Source of the DNA: Verrucomicrobiota bacterium
GTDB lineage: Bacteria; Verrucomicrobiota; Verrucomicrobiia; Verrucomicrobiales; Akkermansiaceae
Direction of reading: 5' to 3'
DNA length: 64,000 nt
Assembly (NCBI GenBank): GCA_017301995.1
Contig: JAFLEH010000002.1
Location: 222,839 to 286,838 of the forward strand
Part shown: in pieces, positions 1 through 9,966 of the stretch
How the letters are laid out: every line of letters begins with the position of its first letter
Numbering within the stretch: position 1 is the first letter of the stretch
The notes under the pieces: generated by a model
What the model saw: only the letters and a program-made list of their open reading frames with translations
Databases searched by the model: none
What the model was told of the DNA's origin: nothing
Made by a program: the position numbers and the translations under genes

Positions 1-1034
1 CGCATGCCCCGTCGGTTATAGATGTCCGCAGCCAGAACAGGCACCTTCGAGAAGGCGATGTCGCTGTTATCACCCAGTTGATGCAGCTCATTGGTCCCCC
101 ATACCGCCACTTTGCCCTCGGAGGTCAGCGCCAGGCTGTGCTTGTCGCCCGCGGCAACCGCCACCACCGTTTTGCCTGCCAGAACACCCGCAGTGCTCAC
201 GGCTACCGGAGCCGCCGAGGAGGTGAGCGAATCATTGCCCAACTGGCCCTTGTTGTTATTCCCCCAGGCCACCACCGAGCCGTCGGAGCACAACGCCAGG
301 CTGTGCGCGGCACCCGCCGCCACCTGGATCACCGTTTTGCCCGCAAGCGCGCCACCACTCACCCGCACCGGCCGGTTGCGCGCCGTGTAGCTGCCATCGC
401 CAAGTTGTCCGGAGGCGTTTCCTCCCCATGCCACCACCGTGCCATCGGTGCACAGCGCGAGCGAGTGCGCACCGCCTTGGGCCACTTGCACCACGGTCTT
501 GCCCGCCAGCAGGCCGGATTGCACTGGCGGCGCCAGCCCGTCAACCCACACCGGCTTGCGGCGCAGGTCGGACGACTTATCGCCGAGCTGGCCGGAAGCG
601 TTGGCTCCCCAGCCCGTCGGCACCAGGTCCTTCCACAGCAGCACCAGGTCATTGTTGCCCTCGCCGCCGTAATACCACGCCGCATAGCGGTAGGTGAAGC
701 CGCCGAAGGTCAGATTCACATCGGAGCCGTTCGCCACATTGCCGAAGCTGCCGCTGATGAAACTCCGACCCGTGTTTTTCACGATCATCAGGTCGGCACC
801 CGGAACCGGCGCGTAATTCAGGGAAATATCAAGGCTTCCGGCAGCGGTGTAGCCTGCCGCCTCGATCGGCACATCGGTGGCTGAGTCGAGGACCGCGGTG
901 GTAGTCGCCACCGCAGGCAAGCCAGCCATTGCGGTCATCACCAATAGTACCCGGAGCCACGCCGGACACCGAAGTGTTTGCCGACCGGTGGCCGAACATT
1001 CGGACGAGGCCGATGTGGAGACGGGCGTATTCAT
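1..1034 (-). CDS. Exported RCC1-repeat protein, 3' end cut by window edge
   Basis: The minus strand reads open from an ATG at 1034 to the window edge, so the C-terminus is missing. The start is followed by a basic stretch and a hydrophobic segment (LRVLLVMTAMAGLPAVA), a plausible signal peptide. The first ~120 mature residues look like a beta-rich domain of the kind seen in extracellular proteins. From about residue 155 come RCC1/alpha-tubulin-suppressor repeats of ~50 residues, each with a GKTVVQVAQGGAHSLAL-like strand, a G(T/S)V(V/A)(A/V)WG turn and an N..GQLGD ending. These repeats build a seven-bladed propeller in RCC1. In bacteria such secreted proteins are common but their ligands are mostly unknown, so no substrate is proposed. 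An alternative start is the ATG within the hydrophobic segment. Confidence 0.8.
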   Translation of the reverse strand, partial: MNTPVSTSASSECSATGRQTLRCPAWLRVLLVMTAMAGLPAVATTTAVLDSATDVPIEAAGYTAAGSLDISLNYAPVPGADLMIVKNTGRSFISGSFGNVANGSDVNLTFGGFTYRYAAWYYGGEGNNDLVLLWKDLVPTGWGANASGQLGDKSSDLRRKPVWVDGLAPPVQSGLLAGKTVVQVAQGGAHSLALCTDGTVVAWGGNASGQLGDGSYTARNRPVRVSGGALAGKTVIQVAAGAAHSLALCSDGSVVAWGNNNKGQLGNDSLTSSAAPVAVSTAGVLAGKTVVAVAAGDKHSLALTSEGKVAVWGTNELHQLGDNSDIAFSKVPVLAADIYNRRGM

Positions 1035-1624
1035 GTCGCGATAATAGGTGTCAGTTGGGTTCAGCCGGAGGGCGGGGGAGGCGGTGGCTGGGGCCGCAAT
1101 GGGACGGATGATTAATCAGGATTGGTTCGAAAAAGCAAAATCTGCTTCGATTGCAAGGATGCAAGATGCGGGCCAATCGTCTTTGATCGCAAGAAATAAG
1201 CAAAATATGCGGAGGTTAGTTTTGTTCAGCGATTCCAGATGCGTTTCATTGGGACTGGAGGCACGACAGTCCCGAGCCGAGCTGAAACCATCACCGCTGG
1301 GTAAGATTTGCCGGACTCTATCAACTGTTGCCGGAGGCGCTCGGGGGCAAGCCGCGCCAAGCGGGCCCGAGGTGCTCCGCGTGTCTAACGATAAACCTGG
1401 AAGGGAAAATGAAACCGCGGATGGCCGTTGATTATGTGGCTGTTACGAAAACCCGGCGCTTAACTCCAAGGGTGGGTGGCGCGATGTGCCCAACCTTTTG
1501 ATGATCCGCGTGAATCTACGTCCATCTGCGGTTTGATCCCGGTTTTCAGGAGAAATAGCCAGGAATTCAGCCGGCGCGGGATTACCCCTCCGGGCGGTGT
1601 CGTTCAGGGCCGGTCATTGGCTTT
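1035..1624. other. Gene-poor intergenic region (590 bp)
   Basis: No convincing gene. An open frame at 1048-1431 has no family resemblance, no visible ribosome site and atypical composition. The region is less GC-rich than its neighbours between about 1100 and 1250, and it contains the inverted repeat listed separately. It separates the start of the RCC1-repeat gene from the end of trpG, so it should hold a promoter for the former, but I could not pick one out. Confidence 0.5.
1412..1534. repeat. Imperfect inverted repeat, 23-nt arms
   Basis: Arm 1412-1434 and the reverse complement of 1512-1534 agree at 19 of 23 positions; both begin AAACCGC and continue with GATGG and GATT. The 77-bp centre has no gene. 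The arm resembles the 'aaaccgcagatggacgcagatt' kind of phrase that recurs in intergenic DNA of several bacterial lineages, so this may be a remnant of a small non-autonomous dispersed element. Confidence 0.5.
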
Positions 1625-2191
1625 CTAACCTATCGCCAGGAAATTCGCGAGCATGCGTTTGCCGTCCTGGGTGAGGATGGATTCCGGGTGGAACTGGACG
1701 CCGTGGACGGGAAACTCCCGGTGGCGCAGGCCCATGATTTCGCCCTCGGCGGTCCACGCGGTTATTTCGAGACAGTCCGGCAGGGTCTCGCGTTTCACGA
1801 TGAGCGAGTGATAGCGTGTGGCCTCGAAGGGCTCCGGCATGCCCGCGAACACGCTGGTACCGTTGTGGTGGATGGGTGAGGTCTTGCCGTGCATCAGGCG
1901 GTCGGCTCTAACGACCTGGCCGCCGTACACCTGCCCGATGGATTGGTGGCCCAGGCACACGCCGAGGATCGGGGTGGTGGCTCCCAGCGCCTCGATCAGC
2001 GCACAGGAAATGCCCGCTTCGTTAGGCGTGCAGGGACCGGGGGAGATGCAGATCCGCTCCGGCTTCAGGGCGATCACGTCCGCCACGCTCAGCGCGTCGT
2101 TGCGGAACACGCGCATATCGGCACCCAGTTCACCGAAGTATTGAACCAGGTTGTAGGTGAAGGAATCGTAGTTATCCAGGATGAGGAGCAT
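1625..2191 (-). CDS. trpG: Anthranilate/aminodeoxychorismate synthase glutamine amidotransferase subunit
   Basis: 188 residues, the usual length for TrpG/PabA. It releases ammonia from glutamine for the partner chorismate-using subunit in tryptophan or folate synthesis. The class I amidotransferase triad is visible: the nucleophile Cys in [11 protein letters not shown] and the His and Glu in [10 protein letters not shown]. The N-terminus [16 protein letters not shown] is the family hallmark and fixes the start at 2191; a longer frame reaching 2521 is only an upstream extension. No trpE/pabB is adjacent, so which of the two pathways it serves cannot be decided here. It follows the spermidine-synthase-like gene by 110 bp on the same strand. 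Confidence 0.93.
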   Translation of the reverse strand: MLLILDNYDSFTYNLVQYFGELGADMRVFRNDALSVADVIALKPERICISPGPCTPNEAGISCALIEALGATTPILGVCLGHQSIGQVYGGQVVRADRLMHGKTSPIHHNGTSVFAGMPEPFEATRYHSLIVKRETLPDCLEITAWTAEGEIMGLRHREFPVHGVQFHPESILTQDGKRMLANFLAIG

Positions 2192-2301
2192 GGCGGTCGG
2201 AACGGCACTCTTGCCGCGAATACCGGCCGGCACAAGCCAAAAACCCGCGGGCGCGAAGCGGTGACGGTCTAACGAGCAAAACCGCGGGCGCCGATGATCC
2301 A

Positions 2302-2979
2302 TCACCCCCCATATCTCCCTTTCCGGGCCAGCCAGATGGGCATGAGGCGGGATTTTCGCGCGTTCGGGGAGGCGGGGGTGGCGTGCTCGGCCACGCTGAA
2401 GCCGGCTTTGTGCAGGCGGCGGGAGACTTCCTTGGCCGGTCGGGAGCCGGCGATGGCGAGCATGCCGCCGGTTTGGAGTGCTTCGTAGGCTGCGGCGAGC
2501 CAGCGCGGGTCGTCGGTCCACGGTTGCTTGCGGTCGTTGAGCGGGCAGGCGTCGCGGACGGCGATGATCGCGTGGAGCGTGCCGTGATGGGCTAACAAAC
2601 CGGCGGGGCCGGGATCGTTTTCCAGGATGACGCGGGAATCGGCGACCACCGGGCTATCCGGGATATGGGTGCGATGCCATTGCGGCAGGGCGGCCAGCGG
2701 TTCGGCCACGGAGAAAACAGCCCGCTTTTGCGACAACGCCTGGGTGGCGGCTGCCAGGCAGTGCCCGAGGCCGAGGCCGATCAGATGGATCTTCGGCTGG
2801 CGGGCGGGGCGGAACGGCGCGCAGGCGAGGCGGGCGAGTTCGGACTCGACGGCCGCGGTGGCGGGTCCCGCGATCTGCTGGCCCTGGACGAGAAGATAGA
2901 GTCTGCCGTCGTGTTCCTGCAATACGAGGGGCGTGCCGTCTGGCATCGGGGTTTCGGCTAGGGAAATCCGTGGTTTCAT
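2302..2979 (-). CDS. Spermidine-synthase-like methyltransferase-fold protein
   Basis: 225 residues from the ATG at 2979 (an in-frame ATG at 3000 would add 7). The opening, [24 protein letters not shown], followed by [10 protein letters not shown], matches the N-terminal strands of spermidine-synthase-like proteins. [18 protein letters not shown] is the glycine-rich nucleotide/AdoMet-binding loop and [25 protein letters not shown] is the late part of the Rossmann-like fold. It is shorter than true SpeE, and the acidic residues expected for putrescine binding are not evident, so the substrate is unknown. It lies downstream of hup, beyond a terminator. Confidence 0.75.
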   Translation of the reverse strand: MKPRISLAETPMPDGTPLVLQEHDGRLYLLVQGQQIAGPATAAVESELARLACAPFRPARQPKIHLIGLGLGHCLAAATQALSQKRAVFSVAEPLAALPQWHRTHIPDSPVVADSRVILENDPGPAGLLAHHGTLHAIIAVRDACPLNDRKQPWTDDPRWLAAAYEALQTGGMLAIAGSRPAKEVSRRLHKAGFSVAEHATPASPNARKSRLMPIWLARKGRYGG

Positions 2980-3030
2980 GGAAAATCGGTGCGCCGCCAT
3001 TCAGCAGCGGCGGGGAGTCGCGGGCAAGAG

Positions 3031-3057
3031 AAAACCCCGGCGGACTGCCGGGGTTTT
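3031..3057. terminator. Rho-independent terminator downstream of hup
   Basis: Perfect 11-bp arms AAAACCCCGGC (3031-3041) and GCCGGGGTTTT (3047-3057) around a 5-nt loop. Because the arms begin with A and end with T, it has a U-tract on either strand. It sits 33 bp past the end of hup on the minus strand and ahead of the spermidine-synthase-like gene, so the two are probably separate transcription units. Confidence 0.85.
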
Positions 3058-3090
3058 CCGGGTTTGGGTTATTTCAAAACGGCGGATGCT

Positions 3091-3369
3091 TCAGGCCAGA
3101 CCGGCCTTGAGCACGGACGAGGGTTTGAAGCCGACCGACTTGGACTTGGCGATCTTCATCGCTTCGCCGGTCTTCGGGTTGCGACCCATGCGGGCGGCGC
3201 GGGTCTTCACTTCGAAGGTGCCGAAACCGATGATTTGGACTTTCTTGTCTTTCTTGATACCTTTGGTGATCGAGTCGAGAACGGCTTCGACGGCTTCGTC
3301 GGCGGCACGTTTGGTCGCATCTTTTCCGAGGGCTTTTTGGACGGCTTCAATAAGGTCTGCTTTGTTCAT
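3091..3369 (-). CDS. hup: DNA-binding protein HU
   Basis: 92 residues, typical of HU/IHF. It is a dimeric architectural protein that bends DNA and compacts the nucleoid. Visible features are the N-terminal MNKADLIEAVQKAL helix, the KVQIIGFGTFEVKTRAARMGRNPKTGE core with the RNPKTGE DNA-binding arm, and the C-terminal FKPSSVLK. The start is the ATG at 3369; an in-frame extension to 3489 has no family support and is AT-rich promoter DNA. It ends at a strong terminator. Confidence 0.97.
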   Translation of the reverse strand: MNKADLIEAVQKALGKDATKRAADEAVEAVLDSITKGIKKDKKVQIIGFGTFEVKTRAARMGRNPKTGEAMKIAKSKSVGFKPSSVLKAGLA

Positions 3370-3605
3370 GGCGGCCCCAGTAAACCCGCGGGCATGGGGG
3401 CTGGCAAGGAAAAAAGTCTGGAAAACAAGGGAAATTCCGCGAATTTTGGGGAAAATATGTGAATTTTTTCGGTAGAGACCGCTTGACATCCGGGCGGTTT
3501 GGTGATTGGCGGCGGCGGTCGGTCGGCCCCGGCGGCGCGATTGTTGGATCGGGCGCGGGGTTGCCGCGGGTTGACTCGCTTGGATGTTAGGGATAGGCTG
3601 ATGCC

Positions 3606-4958
3606 ATGAACGAGCCGGTGGATGTGACGGACTCTTGCCTGGAACGTGGCGGCGCCACGGTGCTGGCGGTGGCGGACGCGTTGCCCGCGCGGGATGATCT
3701 AACCAACGAGATGGCGTGTGTCGCCGCGGCGTCGGCGCGCGGTTATTTTCTGCCTGACGAGGAGGAGGCGGTGCGCGTCCGCTATCGTGCCTATCTGTCG
3801 CTGCGCGTGGTGTTGTTGGAGTCGCTGGACGATCTCGCCGCTGCGGCGGGGGCCAATGGCGAGGCGTGGTCGCGGCGGTTGCCGGTGTTTGCCACCGCGT
3901 TTGCCACGGCGTGCGTGCTGGCGCGCACCAACCGTTTCCTAACCGACCTGGCGCGCCACGAGCCGGTGCTTTGGAAAAAGCTCGACGAGCCGGACGCGGC
4001 GGCGGGTTTGCCGCGCAAATCGTTCACGCGGATTTTCAAGGAAGCGACCCGTCCATCGGCGTTGCGGTTGTTTCTGGCGGCCACGGATTACTACCATGCG
4101 AATCGGGCGGAAATCCTGTCGCTTGCCGGGGACCCGCGGTTCGCTCCGGTGGTGAGGTTGTTGGAAGATGAGGAGGCGTGGATGGAGCGTCGGCGGAGCG
4201 ACGCGCTGCGGCGGTTGATCGCCTACCGGTGGTTTTCGTTTCTGCGGCGGCACCGTTCGGCGTGGCGGCGCGTGATGTTCGGCATCTTCGAGGCCTCGGG
4301 CCGGGCGATTTCGGAAATGCGGCAGCCGGGCGTGAAGCCGGGTGGCGCGCCCAAGCGAATCACCGTGCGGATGCGGGCCTCGCTGCCGCCGAAGTTGCGG
4401 CCGGGCGATGTGTTCGTCACCCGCCACGACGACGCGATGAGCAATTGGTTTCTCCCCGGTTTCTGGCCGCATACCGCGATGTATCTGGGCGGCGCGGCGG
4501 AATGCGGGGCGCTCGGCGTGAAGCTGCCGTTCGCCGCGGGCGACGGGCATTGGTTTCTGGAATCCAAAAAGGACGGCGTGCTGTTCCGGCCGATCGGCGA
4601 GACCCTGCGGGTGGACGCGTTTCTGGTGCTTCGGCCGCCGCTGGAGGGGGAGGGGATTGCGGAGGCGCTGCGGAGGGCGATGGTCCATGCGGGGAAACAG
4701 TACGATTTCCTGTTCGACTTCCGGACTTCCGACCGACTGGCGTGCAGCGAGGTGGTTTACCGGGCGTTCCATGGCGTGGGGCCGGTGCGTTTCCATCTAG
4801 CCGAGCAGGGCGGGCGGCTGTGCCTGTCCACCGAGGAACTGATCCGGCAGGCACGGGATTGCGGGTTTGAAATCGTGGCTACCGGCGGCCTCGGCGGGGA
4901 TGCATTGCGGTTCGGCGCCGATGCGGTGTCGGCCTTCGACGCGCTCGGGGGATCGTGA
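3606..4958 (+). CDS. YiiX-like permuted papain-fold cysteine hydrolase
   Basis: 450 residues. The N-terminal ~240 residues are helical, Arg-rich and unassigned. The C-terminal ~200 residues match the YiiX/YaeF (C92-like) permuted NlpC/P60 fold: LRPGDVFVTR opens the first strand, PHTAMYLG carries the candidate catalytic His (H289), and TSDRLACSEVVYRAF carries the candidate Cys (C380). In this permuted fold His precedes Cys. Related enzymes are thought to cleave amide or thioester bonds in cell-wall or lipid substrates; the substrate here is unknown. No signal peptide or membrane span is evident. It precedes the ATP synthase operon by ~125 bp and need not be co-functional with it. Confidence 0.8.
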   Translation: MNEPVDVTDSCLERGGATVLAVADALPARDDLTNEMACVAAASARGYFLPDEEEAVRVRYRAYLSLRVVLLESLDDLAAAAGANGEAWSRRLPVFATAFATACVLARTNRFLTDLARHEPVLWKKLDEPDAAAGLPRKSFTRIFKEATRPSALRLFLAATDYYHANRAEILSLAGDPRFAPVVRLLEDEEAWMERRRSDALRRLIAYRWFSFLRRHRSAWRRVMFGIFEASGRAISEMRQPGVKPGGAPKRITVRMRASLPPKLRPGDVFVTRHDDAMSNWFLPGFWPHTAMYLGGAAECGALGVKLPFAAGDGHWFLESKKDGVLFRPIGETLRVDAFLVLRPPLEGEGIAEALRRAMVHAGKQYDFLFDFRTSDRLACSEVVYRAFHGVGPVRFHLAEQGGRLCLSTEELIRQARDCGFEIVATGGLGGDALRFGADAVSAFDALGGS

Positions 4959-4995
4959 AAATGCCCTCGGCCTAGGCAAATCAAGGGATGCGGAG

Positions 4996-5050
4996 AATTC
5001 GCGCGAATTTGCGTAAAAAAACTTGCGTTGGAGGCTCGGGTTATTTAAAT
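4996..5050 (+). promoter_or_regulatory. Candidate promoter region of the ATP synthase operon
   Basis: A perfect 14-bp palindrome AATTCGCGCGAATT lies at 4996-5009. It is followed by TTGCGT (5023-5028), 16 bp, then TTAAAT (5045-5050), an acceptable -35/-10 pair 34 bp before atpB. The nonamer CGCGAATTT inside this region also occurs in the promoter regions of hup (3438-3446) and upstream of the 20648 gene (20507-20515). The promoter assignment is a guess from spacing. Confidence 0.35.
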
Positions 5051-5083
5051 CCCGCGCGCCCCGCTGCCATCGCACGCCACCTT

Positions 5084-5959
5084 ATGCGTTTTTTCTCTTT
5101 CATACTTCCTTTGTTGCTCTCAGTCCCCGCCGCGTTCGCCAGCGGCGCGGAGCATGCGGCCGAGCACGCCGAGCATGCCCTGCCGCCCAACGCCGAGCAG
5201 ATTCTGCCCAATCTTCCGATCACCAACTCGATGCTGATGTCGTGGGTGGCGGTGGCGATCATTGTGGTGTTCTGCCGGGCCGCGACCTCGAAAATGGCGC
5301 TGATCCCCTCCGGTATCCAGAATTTCTGCGAGTGGGTTGTGGAGAGCCTCTACAACTTCCTTGAGAGCATCCTCGGATCCTATCTGATCAAGAAGACCTT
5401 CTGGTTCTTCGCCTCGATCTTCGTATTCATTCTGGTTAGCAATCTGCTGGGGTTGATTCCCGGCGTGGGCACCGTCGGCCGCTACGACGAGCACGGCCGG
5501 ATCATCGGATTCATGCGGGGCGCCAATGCCGACCTCAACCTGACCCTGGCGATGGCCACTGTATTCTTCGCCCTCTGGCTCTACTGGGCGATTCTGGAGA
5601 ACGGGATCAAAGGCTTCCTGGCCCATATTTTCGCGCCGAAGGGGAGTTTCCATGGCTTCATGCAGTTGTTCATGGTGGTGATTTTCCTGATCGTCGGATT
5701 CCTCGAAATCATCTCGATCTGCGTTCGCCCGGTTGCTCTCACGTTCCGTCTTTTCGGCAACATCTACGGTGGGGAGCAGACGATGGAGAAACTGATGATG
5801 TTGGTTCCTGATCAGAAGCTCGCCTTCCTGCCCGCGCTGCCCTTCTATTTCATGGAACTGCTCGTCGCGTTCGTGCAGGCTCTCGTTTTCATGCTTCTCA
5901 CCGCGGTTTTCCTCCGCCTGATCTGCGAACACGCCGGCGAGGAAGGCCACCACCACTGA
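5084..5959 (+). CDS. atpB: F-type ATP synthase subunit a
   Basis: 291 residues. It is the membrane stator subunit that forms the proton half-channels against the c-ring. The ATG at 5084 begins with a signal-peptide-like segment (MRFFSFILPLLLSVPAAFAS), followed by a His/Glu-rich stretch and then several hydrophobic helices. The essential Arg is in PVALTFRLFGNIYGGEQ. In-frame sequence upstream to 4988 is rejected because it is promoter-like and not conserved in type. The C-terminus is again His/Glu-rich. First gene of the operon; no atpI or atpZ precedes it. Confidence 0.95.
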   Translation: MRFFSFILPLLLSVPAAFASGAEHAAEHAEHALPPNAEQILPNLPITNSMLMSWVAVAIIVVFCRAATSKMALIPSGIQNFCEWVVESLYNFLESILGSYLIKKTFWFFASIFVFILVSNLLGLIPGVGTVGRYDEHGRIIGFMRGANADLNLTLAMATVFFALWLYWAILENGIKGFLAHIFAPKGSFHGFMQLFMVVIFLIVGFLEIISICVRPVALTFRLFGNIYGGEQTMEKLMMLVPDQKLAFLPALPFYFMELLVAFVQALVFMLLTAVFLRLICEHAGEEGHHH

Positions 5960-6042
5960 ACCCTTTCGCGCGGTCCGACCATGCATTGATTGTGGGGGCC
6001 GCCGGATAACACCAAACACACAACCCCACACCACCTAACATT

Positions 6043-6255
6043 ATGTTCAACCTACTCGCTGAAATCGGCGGTAACATCCACATCGCCATGGCCGCCCTCG
6101 GCGCGGGTCTCGGAATCGGCATCCTCGGCTCCAAAGCCGCCGAAGCCACCGGCCGCAACCCGGGAGCCTCCACCCCCATCCTCGTGAACGCCATCATCTT
6201 CGCCGCTCTGGCCGAAGGGGTGTTCATTCTCGCCGCCTTCGCCGTCGGCAAGTAA
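6043..6255 (+). CDS. atpE: F-type ATP synthase subunit c
   Basis: 70 residues in two hydrophobic helices joined by the polar loop EATGRNPGA. It forms the rotating c-ring. The ion-carrying Glu is in ALAEGVFIL. The residues that mark Na+-binding c subunits (Gln in helix 1, and Ser/Thr directly after the Glu) are absent: Gly follows the Glu, and the first helix has GIGILGSKAAEA. The ring is therefore expected to be proton-driven. It lies 83 bp after atpB. Confidence 0.96.
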   Translation: MFNLLAEIGGNIHIAMAALGAGLGIGILGSKAAEATGRNPGASTPILVNAIIFAALAEGVFILAAFAVGK

Positions 6256-6351
6256 GCCTATCCAAGTCGCCGGAGGGCGGTGGGGAATCCCCTCCCTCCG
6301 GCGCGCTTTCCCCCGGATTCCCACATCGAAATTTTCCTTCCCATTTCCGCC

Positions 6352-6897
6352 ATGACATTGCTCCTCGCCAGCGCCACCGCCGAACAACAAGGTGTCGTCT
6401 CCGAACTTGCCGGCAAGTTCGGGGTCACTTGGCCGCTTTTCATCGCCCAGATCATCTGCTTCGTCCTCGTGATGATCGTGCTGAAGAAATACGCCTTCGG
6501 CCCGGTCCAGAAGATGCTCGAGGAACGCCGCAACCGCATCGCCGAGGGCGAGGCCAAGCTGGCGCAGATTGAAAAGCAGCTCGCCGAATCCGAGGCCGCC
6601 ACCGCCGCCGCCATCGCCAAGGCCAACGAAGACGCCCAGCGGATGATCGCCGAGGCCCGCGACGGAGCCGCCGCCCTGAGCGAACAGAAGGCCCAGGAGG
6701 CCATCGTCCAGGCCCAGCAGATCATTGCCAAGGCCGAGGCCGCCGCCAAGGCCGACCGCGACCGCCTCACCGTGGAACTCAAGCGCGAGTTCGGACGCTT
6801 GGTGGCCGCCACCACCGCCCAGGTGGCCGGCAAAGTGCTCACCAACGAAGACCAGAGCCGCCTGAACGAGGAAGCGCTGACCAAGGTCGAAGCCTGA
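6352..6897 (+). CDS. atpF: F-type ATP synthase subunit b
   Basis: 181 residues from the ATG at 6352. It forms the peripheral stalk: one membrane helix near residues 20-40 (FIAQIICFVLVMIVLKKYAF), then a long Ala/Glu/Lys-rich helix with coiled-coil pattern, as in all b subunits. An in-frame start at 6280 would add 24 residues resembling untranslated leader, so it is rejected. Only one b gene is present (no b'). Confidence 0.93.
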   Translation: MTLLLASATAEQQGVVSELAGKFGVTWPLFIAQIICFVLVMIVLKKYAFGPVQKMLEERRNRIAEGEAKLAQIEKQLAESEAATAAAIAKANEDAQRMIAEARDGAAALSEQKAQEAIVQAQQIIAKAEAAAKADRDRLTVELKREFGRLVAATTAQVAGKVLTNEDQSRLNEEALTKVEA

Positions 6898-6924
6898 GCC
6901 CCCTGATTTTCCCGCTCCCATCCC

Positions 6925-7317
6925 ATGAAGATCTCCAAGATCGCCAACACAACCGCCCGCAGGCTGTTCGGTCTCTGCCAGACCGACGGCAGGCTGGACG
7001 AAGGCAAACTCCGCGCCGCGATGAACGGCCTGGTGGCTAGCAAGCCCCGCGACTACGCCGCCATCCTCGGCGCGTTGCAGCGGCTGACCCGCCTTGAAAT
7101 GGAGCGCCGCAAGGTGACCGTGGAGAGCGCCGCCGAACTGGACGCCCCCAGCCGCCAGCGCGTGGTCGCCGGCCTGGCCAAACAATATGGCCCCGACCTC
7201 GAAGTCGGCTACCTCACCAACCCCGCCCTGCTCGGAGGCCTCCGCATCCGGGTGGGCAACGATGTTTTCGACGGCTCCGTCAAAGGCCGTCTCGACCGCT
7301 TCGCCAATTCCCTCTGA
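6925..7317 (+). CDS. atpH: F-type ATP synthase subunit delta, short form
   Basis: 130 residues, against about 175-180 in most bacteria. Delta joins the top of F1 to the b stalk. The C-terminal part is clear: [10 protein letters not shown] corresponds to the usual 'v.a.v.sA..L' strand, [30 protein letters not shown] is the conserved end. The N-terminal six-helix domain is reduced to ~60 residues. There is no room for a longer start, since atpF ends 27 bp upstream, and the reading frame shows no break. It is therefore a genuine compact delta or a shortened one. Confidence 0.85.
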   Translation: MKISKIANTTARRLFGLCQTDGRLDEGKLRAAMNGLVASKPRDYAAILGALQRLTRLEMERRKVTVESAAELDAPSRQRVVAGLAKQYGPDLEVGYLTNPALLGGLRIRVGNDVFDGSVKGRLDRFANSL

Positions 7318-7382
7318 TTTTCCCGACCGTTTACCAACCCACCGACGCCTATCAACCCCGATCCACAAGCCACACTCCCCTT

Positions 7383-8924
<1,542 letters not shown>

Positions 8925-8932
8925 TCAATGAT

Positions 8933-9031
8933 GTTATTGGTTATTTGTTATTTGTTAAATGGAAAAAACAGACGAATGACTTCAGCGACTGATCGCAAAT
9001 GACCAATAACCTATAACAAATAACCAATAAC
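8933..9031. repeat. AT-rich inverted repeat between atpA and atpG
   Basis: GTTATTGGTTATTTGTTAT (8933-8951) recurs as an exact reverse complement at 9013-9031, a perfect 19-bp stem around a 61-bp centre that contains further partial copies (ACCAATAAC at 9002-9010). It fills almost the whole 123-bp gap between atpA and atpG and contrasts sharply with the GC-rich surroundings. It has no coding capacity and looks like a small dispersed element. In RNA it would form a long hairpin without a following U-tract. Confidence 0.85.
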
Positions 9032-9047
9032 ACTTACGAAGTAAGAC

Positions 9048-9941
9048 ATGGCCAATCTCCGCGACATCCGGCGGCGCATCAAGTCGGTCAAGAACACGGC
9101 GCAAATCACCCGTGCGATGCAGCTTGTCGCCGCGGCCAAAATGAAAAAGGCGCAGGACCAGGCGCTGGCCGGGCGCGCGTATTCGAAGCACCTGCTCCAG
9201 GCGCTCTACGACATCCGCAAGAACTTCACCGAGGAGTCCCATCCGTTTCTCGAACACCGCCACGGCACCCGCGAGTTGGTGCTGGTGATTTCCACCGACA
9301 AGGGACTTTGCGGCGCGATCAACACCAACCTTTTGCGGCGTATTGCCTCCGATGTGCCCGCGGACGCCCAGTTCATCACGGTTGGCCGCAAACTCCGCGG
9401 CACCCTGGAAAAGGCCGGCCGAAAGATCATCGCGGACTTTCCGGTCAAAGACCCGGTACCGTTTGCCGAGACCCGCGCCATCGCGCGGTTCATCGCCAAG
9501 CAGTTCCTGGAGAACCACTTCGACAAGGTCTCCATCGCGTTCACCAATTTCTACAACACCCTGCGCCAGGAACCGAAGGTGGTCACGCTGCTGCCCATCC
9601 AGTCCCGCCAGGCCGGCGAGAAACAGGCGTTCGAACTGATCGGCGGCGGCTTCAATGTGGAGGCGCACAAGAACGATCCCGAGCGCGATTTCGAGTTCGA
9701 GCCCAGCGCAGCAGAAGTGCTCGCCACGGTGCTCCCGCTTTATATCAATTACGAGGTTTTCCAAGCCCACCTCGAAGCCCGCGCTTCCGAACACTCGGCC
9801 CGGATGGTCGCGATGAAATCCGCCACCGACAACGCCAAGAAGTTCATCAAGGAACTCACCCTCGAATACAACAAGCTCCGCCAGAGCGCCATCACCTCCG
9901 AACTCCTCGAGATCACCACCGCCATGAAGGCGATGGAATGA
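9048..9941 (+). CDS. atpG: F-type ATP synthase subunit gamma
   Basis: 297 residues, normal length. It is the central rotor shaft. The N-terminal helix MANLRDIRRRIKSVKNTAQITRAMQLVAAAKM and the C-terminal helix SAITSELLEITTAMKAME are the conserved coiled-coil ends; the STDKGLCGAIN motif is in the middle domain. The start at 9048 directly follows the AT-rich repeat. Downstream, a toxin-antitoxin pair separates it from atpD. Confidence 0.96.
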   Translation: MANLRDIRRRIKSVKNTAQITRAMQLVAAAKMKKAQDQALAGRAYSKHLLQALYDIRKNFTEESHPFLEHRHGTRELVLVISTDKGLCGAINTNLLRRIASDVPADAQFITVGRKLRGTLEKAGRKIIADFPVKDPVPFAETRAIARFIAKQFLENHFDKVSIAFTNFYNTLRQEPKVVTLLPIQSRQAGEKQAFELIGGGFNVEAHKNDPERDFEFEPSAAEVLATVLPLYINYEVFQAHLEARASEHSARMVAMKSATDNAKKFIKELTLEYNKLRQSAITSELLEITTAMKAME

Positions 9942-9966
9942 TAGCCCGCCCCGCCGAATCCAACCG

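Noticed and set aside
1048..1431. 127-residue open frame
   Set aside because: No family resemblance, unusual composition for this genome, overlaps an intergenic repeat.
6043..6255. Sodium-type ATP synthase c subunit
   Set aside because: The Gln of helix 1 and the Ser/Thr following the ion-binding Glu are missing, so proton coupling is expected.
6052..7368. 438-residue open frame antisense to atpF and atpH
   Set aside because: Gly/Leu-rich shadow of Ala/Glu-rich coding sequence; the plus-strand genes are unmistakable. Similar antisense frames at 7680-8717 and 8982-10052 are rejected for the same reason.
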